DNA of 7,071 nt, taken from the NCBI GenBank assembly GCA_050124735.1, contig JASFEQ010000238.1, positions 1-7,071 on the forward strand, given 5' to 3'. Made by a program: the position numbers and the translations under genes. The notes below the pieces were generated by a model. That model ran no database searches. It worked only from the letters and a program-made list of their open reading frames with translations, and was not told the origin of the DNA. The stretch's first letter is position 1. Each line of letters starts with the position of its first letter. The DNA is from JASFEQ01 sp050124735. Its GTDB lineage: Bacteria; Desulfobacterota; DSM-4660; Desulfatiglandales; HGW-15. This document shows positions 1-5,323 of the stretch, piece by piece.

Positions 1-1
1 C

Positions 2-18
2 GAAGGGTAATTCCCTTC
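2..18. other. Short inverted repeat (6-bp stem, 5-nt loop) upstream of the GMC gene
   Basis: GAAGGG at 2-7 and CCCTTC at 13-18 are perfect inverted repeats around TAATT. No T-run follows on the plus strand, so it is not an obvious intrinsic terminator in that direction. It could be the tail of an upstream terminator cut by the window edge, or an operator for the promoter at 53-61. The sequence does not decide between these. Confidence 0.3.
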
Positions 19-52
19 CTCAACTATTGTACTGGCATCTTGCCACCTCCGC

Positions 53-61
53 TGCTATAAT
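53..61 (+). promoter_or_regulatory. Extended -10 promoter (TGCTATAAT) for the GMC oxidoreductase
   Basis: TGCTATAAT is a perfect TGnTATAAT extended -10 element for a sigma-70-type polymerase. The best-spaced -35 position (33-38, TGGCAT) is poor, which is usual for extended -10 promoters. Transcription would begin near 67-69 and leave a leader of about 50 nt before the ATG at 117. The element lies inside the longer reading frame that opens at a TTG at 27, which is further evidence that translation starts at 117. Confidence 0.5.
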
Positions 62-116
62 CCCCCACTTAAACAGCCAACGTGAATCCATCACGCGCTA
101 TTGGAGAGGAAAATCA

Positions 117-1715
117 ATGACCGAAAGCAGAGTTTATGATTACATCGTTATCGGTTCCGGATTTGGAGGCAGCGTCAGTGCGCTGAGGCTTGCCGAGAAG
201 GGATATACGGTGGCCGTCATCGAAGCAGGGAAGCGTTACCGCACCCAGGATTTCGCCAAAAGCAACTGGAATATTTTCAAGTACCTTTGGCTTCCGCCTT
301 TACGCTGCTTCGGCATCTTGCGCATTACCCTCCTTTCGGATGTGATGATCTTGAGCGGTACAGGCGTGGGCGGTGGGAGTCTTGGTTATGCCAACGTTCT
401 TCTGGAACCGCCTGATACATTTTTTGGAGACCCCCAATGGGCGGAAATGGGAGACTGGAAATCAATCCTTGCTCCCCACTATCACACAGCCAAGAAGATG
501 TTAGGGGTCACGCGCAGCGAGAACTTATACCCAGCAGATGAGTTGCTGCGCCAAGTAGCCGAAGACATGGGCAGGGGCCACACATTCCGCCTCCAGGATG
601 TGGGCGTATTTTTCGGCGAGCCGGAGAAAACCGTACCAGACCCATACTTTGGAGGCCGAGGGCCAGACCGAACTGGATGTAACTTCTGTGGCGGATGCCT
701 GGTCGGCTGCCGCTACAATGCAAAAAATACGTTGGATAAAAACTATCTCTACCTGGCTGAGAAGCTTGGAGTGACAGTCTTTCCGGAGACAAAGGCGACA
801 CTGATCCACGAACGTCCGAGCGGTGGATACAAAGTAGATACCGTGAGTTCTACTTCACTGTTTTCCAAAGGCCGTCGAACTTTCGAATCACAGAACCTAG
901 TCCTGTCAGCGGGCGCCTTGGGTACAGTGAATCTGCTTCTCAACTGTCGCGAGCAGGGGACCTTGACCCGGCTTTCACCGATGCTCGCTGCGAGGGTCCG
1001 CACGAACAGTGAGGCGTTTACAGGTGTCACCGCCAAGAACGATGACACAGACTACTCGGAAGGCATCGCCATTACATCAAGTATCTATCCCGACGAAGTA
1101 ACCCACATGGAGCCAGTTCGCTATCCTAGAGGCTCGGACCTGATGGGCTTTTTGTCCACTTTCTTGACGGACGGTGGGAATCCCCGCACTCGTCCGCTGA
1201 AATGGCTTTGGAACATCATCTGCCATCCACTAACCTTCTTACGCTTTTTTCTTTTGCCATTTGGCTGGGCGCGACGCACGATCATCCTTCTAGTCATGCA
1301 GACTTTAGACAACAGTGTTCGGGTCTTTCACAAACGGCGGTGGTGGTGGCCATTTTCTCGCGCGCTCGGCTCTGAGCAAGAGCAAGGAAGGACCAAAGTA
1401 CCTGCATATATTCCACAAGCGCAGGCCGTAACCAAAGCACTAGCCAAAAAGACTGGCGGTATTCCGGGAAACGCCCTCAATGAGGTTCTTTTTAATGTCG
1501 GCCTCACAGCACACATTTTAGGCGGCTGCGTGATTGGAGCAAGCTCGGACTCGGGTGTCATTGATGAGCAGAACAGGGTCTACGGTTACGAGGGAATGTA
1601 TGTTGTAGACGGATCGATGATACCAGCCAATTTAGGTGTTAATCCCAGCCTGACCATAACTGCGATGGCGGAGCATGCAATGAGCCACATTCCACCGAAA
1701 CAGGGGGTGTCCTAA
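117..1715 (+). CDS. GMC-family FAD oxidoreductase, cholesterol-oxidase-like, with a four-Cys motif
   Basis: A 532-aa flavoprotein of the glucose-methanol-choline superfamily, nearest in appearance to bacterial cholesterol/3-hydroxysteroid oxidases; the substrate is unknown. The N-terminal Rossmann motif is VIGSGFGG (residues 11-18) with Glu36 (VIEAG) positioned for the FAD ribose. GTGVGGGSLGYANVL (81-95) is the second FAD contact. The C-terminus has AHILGG (His466) and DGSMIPANLGVNPSLTITA (498-516), matching the family's catalytic His and Asn (Asn509). Residues 188-198 carry Cys-x2-Cys-x2-Cys-x3-Cys, spacing that would suit an Fe-S cluster. A hydrophobic stretch (about 363-395) may be a membrane-facing lid. 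There is no signal peptide. The ATG at 117 was chosen because GGAGAGG lies at 103-109; the frame stays open back to a TTG at 27, but that extension has no good ribosome site and covers the promoter. It converges on the methyltransferase gene. Confidence 0.88.
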   Translation: MTESRVYDYIVIGSGFGGSVSALRLAEKGYTVAVIEAGKRYRTQDFAKSNWNIFKYLWLPPLRCFGILRITLLSDVMILSGTGVGGGSLGYANVLLEPPDTFFGDPQWAEMGDWKSILAPHYHTAKKMLGVTRSENLYPADELLRQVAEDMGRGHTFRLQDVGVFFGEPEKTVPDPYFGGRGPDRTGCNFCGGCLVGCRYNAKNTLDKNYLYLAEKLGVTVFPETKATLIHERPSGGYKVDTVSSTSLFSKGRRTFESQNLVLSAGALGTVNLLLNCREQGTLTRLSPMLAARVRTNSEAFTGVTAKNDDTDYSEGIAITSSIYPDEVTHMEPVRYPRGSDLMGFLSTFLTDGGNPRTRPLKWLWNIICHPLTFLRFFLLPFGWARRTIILLVMQTLDNSVRVFHKRRWWWPFSRALGSEQEQGRTKVPAYIPQAQAVTKALAKKTGGIPGNALNEVLFNVGLTAHILGGCVIGASSDSGVIDEQNRVYGYEGMYVVDGSMIPANLGVNPSLTITAMAEHAMSHIPPKQGVS

Positions 1716-1730
1716 ACTTCTAACCTACTT

Positions 1731-1955
1731 TGAGACCTTTGAAAAATGTCCAATTTTGTTCAAGGTCAAGCCTCCGGCCCGTAGGGCCTGCGCCCCGGAG
1801 GGGAAGGCGAAGATTTTAACCACAGGAATAAACGATAAGTATTTCGAGGATTAAAATCTGAGTCTGACGTAGCCTGCCCGCCATCGCGAGCCTGAGCTCG
1901 CTCAGGCGAGGCGGGCGGGAGATTGGGCAAAAGGGGGCGTTTTTCAAAGGTCTCA
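1731..1955. mobile_element. MITE-like element with 28-bp imperfect terminal inverted repeats, no coding capacity
   Basis: The left end 1731-1758 and right end 1928-1955 are inverted repeats matching at 24 of 28 positions. The outermost 16 bp are perfect: TGAGACCTTTGAAAAA at 1731-1746 against its complement at 1940-1955. Three hairpins lie inside: 1771-1777 with 1795-1801 (CCTCCGG), 1811-1819 with 1851-1859 (AGATTTTAA), and a GC-rich palindrome at 1873-1919. The element starts 15 nt after the GMC stop codon, and its right end overlaps the methyltransferase stop. It encodes no protein. Size, terminal repeats and position fit a non-autonomous transposon relic. The parent transposase is not in the window, and no target-site duplication beyond a non-diagnostic TT was found. 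Between convergent genes it could also terminate transcription both ways. Confidence 0.6.
1872..1919. repeat. GC-rich palindromic repeat, copy 1 (48 bp)
   Basis: CCTGCCCGCC (1873-1882) pairs with GGCGGGCGGG (1910-1919) with one G/T mismatch. An inner stem pairs CCTGAGC (1891-1897) with GCTCAGG (1900-1906). A second copy lies at 5249-5289 and aligns over its whole length apart from a 7-nt deletion (TGAGCTC) and two substitutions, so this is a dispersed repeat and not chance base composition. Copy 1 sits inside the MITE-like element. Confidence 0.75.
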
Positions 1956-2615
1956 TTTTCTCAATTTGACTTTTATCTCTCTATCCTCCTCTTCAATCTC
2001 ATATTCCTTGAATTTGGTGGCGGCGATCATTTCCTCAACCTGTTCTCGACCATAGGTGTAAGCTGGATTGACTCGCAAATAGAGCCTAAAAAGAACATAT
2101 GAGAGCTTTTCCATGACGTTCAAGGAAGCTTTCCACTTTTCTTTATCCATCTGAGATGAGACACTTGCCGGGTCATATATCCACGCCTCCCCACCTTGCT
2201 TCAGCACCCGATAGCATTCTTTTAGCATCCTAACAGGATCCCTTAGCATATGAAGCATGCCCGTACTAATCACCATATCATAGGATTCATCCTCAAATCG
2301 AAGCTTGGCTGCGTTACCCACCTCAAAATTCAGTCTGTCGGCCACACCGGCCTTCCGTGCATTGACCAGCGCCATTTTTATCAACCTGCCACTCAGGTCA
2401 ATCCCATCACATTTGATCAATGGAGACCTTTTGACGACCTCTATGGGAAGATATCCTGGACCGCTACCCAGATCTAATAGGGTCCCTTTTCTCAAACTGG
2501 ACACGATCTCCTCAGCCACCTGGCTGTAATAGCTCTCTATGACCAATCGGGTCGCCTTCTCATAAAGGGAGGCCAGAGGAGCGGGTATCCTCTCTATGAG
2601 CACCCTCCGTTTCAC
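1953..2615 (-). CDS. Class I SAM-dependent methyltransferase, translationally coupled to the AOR homologue
   Basis: A 220-aa Rossmann-fold methyltransferase of the UbiE/Methyltransf_11 type. Motif I is LLDLGSGPGYLPIEV (46-60), GIDLS (71-75) supplies the acidic ribose-binding residue Asp73, and a post-motif region runs GNAAKLRFEDESYDMV (100-115), followed by HMLRDPVRMLKECYRVLKQG (122-141). The whole catalytic domain is present; the methyl acceptor cannot be read from the sequence. The start is GTG at 2615-2613, sharing GTGA with the AOR stop, with AGAAGG upstream inside the AOR gene, so it is probably made by coupled translation. The TGA stop (1953-1955) lies within the terminal repeat of the MITE-like element, so the last residues may have been altered by insertion. 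The length is nevertheless normal for a minimal enzyme of this type. A role in modifying a substrate, product or cofactor of the AOR homologue is inference. Confidence 0.85.
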   Translation of the reverse strand: MKRRVLIERIPAPLASLYEKATRLVIESYYSQVAEEIVSSLRKGTLLDLGSGPGYLPIEVVKRSPLIKCDGIDLSGRLIKMALVNARKAGVADRLNFEVGNAAKLRFEDESYDMVISTGMLHMLRDPVRMLKECYRVLKQGGEAWIYDPASVSSQMDKEKWKASLNVMEKLSYVLFRLYLRVNPAYTYGREQVEEMIAATKFKEYEIEEEDREIKVKLRK

Positions 2616-4507
2616 GTCGCTTTGCCTTCTTTCCAGCCCCTTTCATCGTAATAATCTTCAACAAGTCGGGTGATATCATCTCTGCTTAGCGCGGTCTTCC
2701 CAAAATAATCTCGAAGGACCAGAGATTGGCCATCTGCGCCTTTTATCGGTTTAAACCAGATTTCGGGAGGTCGATCATCAGCAATCCCAAAGCCCTCTTT
2801 TTGGTTGAGTCTTTTGAGGGTATTCCAGATCTGCACTGCAGACTCTCTTAGATGGTTTTCATCCACCTCAAAGCCAGTGGCAGCCGAAAAGAGTTTCTGG
2901 CAGAGTTCATAGCTGTAGAATCGGTTATTAAAATGTCTGTTGCAGATGCCCAGACTGCTCAGGATTGTGTACCAGTCTTCTGAATAGCGCGTCATGCGCC
3001 CCACATTGAAGCCCAGAGGAGAATCCATGATTCGATCGATTGCCACAGCATCCGCCCCCATCCGATCCAGATGGCGACGGAACAATGGGAGATTCTCCTC
3101 TGTCTGGCCAGGCAAATAAGTGGGGGAGCCACCACTCGCGGAGCGGGCGCCCTTTAAAGATATAATCTGCTCAAATTCCATGGTCCCAAGCCCCACAAGT
3201 CGCGGCTCCCATAAGACATCGCAGTCTTTAATGATCGGCGCATCAGATTCATATTCTTTGCCCAATGCTTCCAGAAGGGATCGCCAACCTCCGGCCATTA
3301 TACCGGCCGAACCCTCCCTAGTAGCGATAGCTTCTATCCATTGGTTCAAGGTCTTTTCGTCACGCTTTAGTGGGAGATCAAAATGGGCTGGATCCAGCTT
3401 CTCTTCTTCTCGCATGGTGATGAGAAAATCCAGCATGCTGCCTAGAGTGAACATGTCTAAACCGAATCGGTCTAGTCTATCCACCATCCGAAGACTGACC
3501 GTTTTATCGGCAGGCTGATTCAGATCAAAGCGATGTCCAATAAAATAAGTACCTAAATAAGAGGTGGTCGTCGTATTAAATCCCTTGTGAGGACCATCCT
3601 TCACCGCAAGATGATCCTTATCTGGAGTAAAGCAGGACGGACACCCAAACCGCGTTATTTCTAGCCCACGATAGGCTTCCGGACCATAAAGTTCCGTCGC
3701 CTCTTCCTGAGAAAATGTCTGGGTAAAATTTCGGCAGCTAGACAGCTGCTGGATGTAGTTGTCCCAGTTCTCCATGATGCCCAGTTCCAGCACCCTCGGA
3801 TGGTTCTTGAATCTCTTGAGTCGTGCACGGATGCCAGAGAGCAGGGCCTTGAGTTCGTCCGATTGATGGATCCGAGGACGCTGATCTCCCATGGCAACAA
3901 TCGCCTTGAGGTTTTTGGAGCCCATGACCGCTCCTAAACCACCGCGACCAAGGGTGGATGCCTTGTCCACCAGAGCCAGGGAAAAGGCCACGCTGTTTTC
4001 TCCCGCAGGACCGATGGCGATCACACTACTGCTCTTCCCCGCTTGAGATTTCTTGAGTGCATCGGTGGTCTCGAAGATATCCATTCCCCATAATTCCTGG
4101 GCATCTATGAAGGATGCCCCGTCATTCTCCAGGACAAGAACCACGGGCTTTTTGGCGCGGCCGGTGATGATCAGGTGATCAAAACCAGCGCCCTTGAGAT
4201 TCAGGGCAAAACGCATAGAACCCACCGATTCCGATATGGTACCGTTCAGAGGAAAGCGTGTGGTGGCCACGATTTTAGCGGCTCCCGGCGTGCCCGTGCC
4301 CACGAGCGGGCCTGTTCCCAAAATGATAGGATTTTCAGGGGAGAGAGGTTCGGTACCGGAATGATAAGTCTGTTCCATAAGGAATGCGTTCAGACCAAGG
4401 CCGCCCAAATAGCCCCGAGCGGCATCAAGGTCAAGCTCTTCTGTCTCATATTCTCCAGAGGTAAGATCCAAGTGGAGAACTTTGCCCATATAGCCAAAAG
4501 TACTCAT
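2612..4507 (-). CDS. Aldehyde:ferredoxin oxidoreductase family protein (tungsten/pterin type), divergent active site
   Basis: A 631-aa full-length member of the tungstopterin AOR family, whose classical members oxidise aldehydes to acids with ferredoxin. N-terminal hallmarks are GYMGKVLHLDLTSGEY (5-20), GTGPLVGTGTPGAAKI (64-79) and LGRGGLGAVMGSKNLKAI (186-203). Pterin motif 1, DxxGLD, is intact (346-351). The Fe-S ligands expected as CxxCxxxC plus a distal Cys appear as Cys289, Cys292, Asp296 and Cys522, so the third Cys is Asp. Pterin motif 2 reads SSLGIC (517-522) in place of DxxGLC. The usual GPEYET block reads GFNTTT (309-314), and the usual RGxxH block reads KGARS (452-456), so the family's Glu and His appear lost. 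The ATG start has AAGGAG 5 nt upstream (4513-4518). It is probably cytoplasmic. It could be a reductase or oxidase with a non-aldehyde substrate, or a non-catalytic paralogue. Family assignment is secure; activity is not. Confidence 0.9.
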   Translation of the reverse strand: MSTFGYMGKVLHLDLTSGEYETEELDLDAARGYLGGLGLNAFLMEQTYHSGTEPLSPENPIILGTGPLVGTGTPGAAKIVATTRFPLNGTISESVGSMRFALNLKGAGFDHLIITGRAKKPVVLVLENDGASFIDAQELWGMDIFETTDALKKSQAGKSSSVIAIGPAGENSVAFSLALVDKASTLGRGGLGAVMGSKNLKAIVAMGDQRPRIHQSDELKALLSGIRARLKRFKNHPRVLELGIMENWDNYIQQLSSCRNFTQTFSQEEATELYGPEAYRGLEITRFGCPSCFTPDKDHLAVKDGPHKGFNTTTTSYLGTYFIGHRFDLNQPADKTVSLRMVDRLDRFGLDMFTLGSMLDFLITMREEEKLDPAHFDLPLKRDEKTLNQWIEAIATREGSAGIMAGGWRSLLEALGKEYESDAPIIKDCDVLWEPRLVGLGTMEFEQIISLKGARSASGGSPTYLPGQTEENLPLFRRHLDRMGADAVAIDRIMDSPLGFNVGRMTRYSEDWYTILSSLGICNRHFNNRFYSYELCQKLFSAATGFEVDENHLRESAVQIWNTLKRLNQKEGFGIADDRPPEIWFKPIKGADGQSLVLRDYFGKTALSRDDITRLVEDYYDERGWKEGKAT

Positions 4508-4512
4508 CTATT

Positions 4513-4518
4513 CTCCTT
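4513..4518 (-). promoter_or_regulatory. Ribosome binding site of the AOR homologue
   Basis: On the minus strand this reads AAGGAG, five bases before the ATG at 4507-4505. It fixes the start and indicates strong, independent initiation for the AOR homologue even if the message begins further upstream. Confidence 0.75.
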
Positions 4519-4559
4519 CTTTCTTAATTCGTTCTTTTCTTCATCAGCTCATTACGCCC

Positions 4560-4592
4560 GTCATTGCGAGGAGCGTAGCGACGAAGCAATCT
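4560..4592 (+). repeat. CATTGCGAG...GCAATCT dispersed repeat, copy 1
   Basis: GTCATTGCGAGGAG at 4560-4573 and GCAATCT at 4586-4592 frame a short variable core. The same ends occur at 5025-5059 and, inverted, at 5081-5115. It lies in the 110-nt gap between the 83-aa gene and the AOR homologue. I recall similar short repeats as common in deltaproteobacterial intergenic DNA; in this window the evidence is the three copies. Confidence 0.7.
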
Positions 4593-4617
4593 GTAGATTA
4601 ATGTATAAGATCAAAGT

Positions 4618-4869
4618 TTACGTTTCATCCTTCAAGAAATATGTGTGATATTCCTCATCGCTCAGGTATGCTTTCAACAGCCTCCCTAAGAGATTGAACA
4701 CCTCCTCCATATCCTCCTCTGACATCCTGCCCCTGATAAGGGACATAAGCTGGTCATCTGAAAACTTCTGGAGATAGTATGTGAGGGTATGTTCATCCAC
4801 CTCCCGACTCAAACCAAAACCCACAAGGCCATCATATTCTTCCACAAATTTGTGACTATGTTTGGGCAT
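4618..4869 (-). CDS. Small acidic protein of unknown function (83 aa)
   Basis: Not assigned to a named family. The protein is rich in charged residues, has no cysteine, signal peptide or membrane segment, and is predicted to be mostly helical after residue 25. Notable stretches are EEYDGLVGFGLSREVDE (10-26), YYLQKFSDDQLMSLIRGR (31-48) and EEDMEEVFNLLGRLLKAYL (51-69). Regular amphipathic spacing and protein-like composition argue for a real gene. ATG at 4869 follows a purine-rich GAGAGAG on the minus strand, and the stop is TAA at 4618-4620. It lies 110 nt upstream of the AOR homologue on the same strand, separated by a short repeat. I have a faint memory of similar 'cytoplasmic protein' entries in Desulfobacterales, which I cannot confirm. 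It could be a small partner or regulator of the AOR homologue; that is inference from position only. Confidence 0.72.
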   Translation of the reverse strand: MPKHSHKFVEEYDGLVGFGLSREVDEHTLTYYLQKFSDDQLMSLIRGRMSEEDMEEVFNLLGRLLKAYLSDEEYHTYFLKDET

Positions 4870-5024
4870 AATGCTCTCTCTCGCGCATTTGAATTATGTA
4901 AAATCTTGAAACCTCAAATTGATGACGCTTTCGGAAAAGCTGCAGATACAAGGCGCGCGAATCTTGTCCCCACCTCCTTTTTTTCCATCCTCTCCCCTGG
5001 GAGTCTGTGTCGTAAGTCCTCTCT

Positions 5025-5059
5025 GTCATTGCGAGGAGCCGAAGGCGACGCGGCAATCT
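5025..5059 (+). repeat. CATTGCGAG...GCAATCT dispersed repeat, copy 2 (left arm of an inverted pair)
   Basis: It starts GTCATTGCGAGGAG and ends GGCAATCT, matching copy 1 at both ends with a different core. It is followed after 21 nt by an inverted copy. GTCATTGCGAGG (5025-5036) is a perfect complement of 5104-5115, and GCAATCTC (5053-5060) of 5080-5087, so the pair can fold into one long stem with a bulged centre. Confidence 0.75.
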
Positions 5060-5080
5060 CTTTATATCCGATGCATTATG

Positions 5081-5115
5081 AGATTGCTTCAGTCGTTACA
5101 CTCCCTCGCAATGAC
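5081..5115 (-). repeat. CATTGCGAG...GCAATCT dispersed repeat, copy 3 (right arm, inverted)
   Basis: Read on the minus strand it begins GTCATTGCGAGG and ends GAAGCAATCT, the same ends as copies 1 and 2. With copy 2 it makes a 91-bp palindromic unit (5025-5115), the paired arrangement typical of REP/BIME-like elements. Confidence 0.75.
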
Positions 5116-5222
5116 ATGACGACATTATCTCCTCCCTGGGAATGAGAGTGACACCACAGAGACTTTAAAAAAGGCGTAGACTTCAACCGGCTTCGTGAAA
5201 AAAAGTGAATGAAAGAAAACTT

Positions 5223-5297
5223 CCCCCCTTTTATAAAGGGGGACCGAGGCCTGCCCGCCATCGCGAGCCGCTCAACCGAGGCGGGCGGGGGGATTTT
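5223..5297. repeat. Compound palindromic repeat: C-run/G-run hairpin containing GC-rich palindrome copy 2
   Basis: CCCCCTTT (5224-5231) and AAAGGGGG (5235-5242) form a perfect 8-bp stem with a 3-nt loop. It is followed by a second copy of the GC-rich palindrome (5249-5289; arms 5250-5259 and 5280-5289), and then GGGGGGATTTTT (5287-5298), whose G-run can alternatively pair with the C-run at 5223-5228. It lies 26-100 nt past the stop codon of the LUD gene. Read on the minus strand the hairpins are followed by AAGTTTTCTTTC, so it may also end LUD transcription. Confidence 0.65.
5224..5242 (-). terminator. Possible intrinsic terminator after the LUD gene
   Basis: On the minus strand a stem of CCCCCTTT/AAAGGGGG is followed within a few bases by a T-rich tract (AAGTTTTCTTTC, 5211-5222). 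The stem is strong, but the T tract is interrupted and the hairpin is part of a repeat, so termination is only plausible. If it works, the LUD gene and the 83-aa/AOR genes are separate transcripts. Confidence 0.3.
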
Positions 5298-5323
5298 TGC
5301 ATCCATGGTGGCTATCCAAACAT

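Larger units (their letters stand above)
4870..5323. other. 454-nt intergenic region made largely of repeat material
   Basis: The span between the LUD gene and the 83-aa gene has no convincing coding sequence. From left to right it holds a stretch at about 4919-4964 with GCTGCAGATACAAGGCGCGC, which resembles a dispersed element I recall from related genomes (single copy here, so unproven). Next come the inverted repeat pair at 5025-5115, an A-rich stretch (5165-5220) and the compound C/G-rich repeat at 5223-5297. No good promoter for the 83-aa gene was identified; CATAAT on the minus strand shortly before its start lacks a recognisable -35. Confidence 0.6.

Noticed and set aside
27..116. N-terminal extension of the GMC protein from a TTG at 27
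   Set aside because: It has no ribosome site, covers the extended -10 promoter, and the Rossmann motif sits at the normal distance from the ATG at 117, which has GGAGAGG upstream.
3120..3518. 132-aa plus-strand open frame opposite the AOR homologue
   Set aside because: Antisense shadow; the AOR reading frame is continuous and conserved here.
4175..4648. 157-aa plus-strand open frame over the AOR start and the repeat at 4560
   Set aside because: It crosses the start of the AOR gene and a non-coding repeat, and its translation has no protein-family features.
4789..5145. Open frames on both strands across 4789-5145
   Set aside because: They run through the inverted repeats; their translations (CEEP, RHCEER-like strings) are typical of translated CATTGCGAG repeats, not of proteins.
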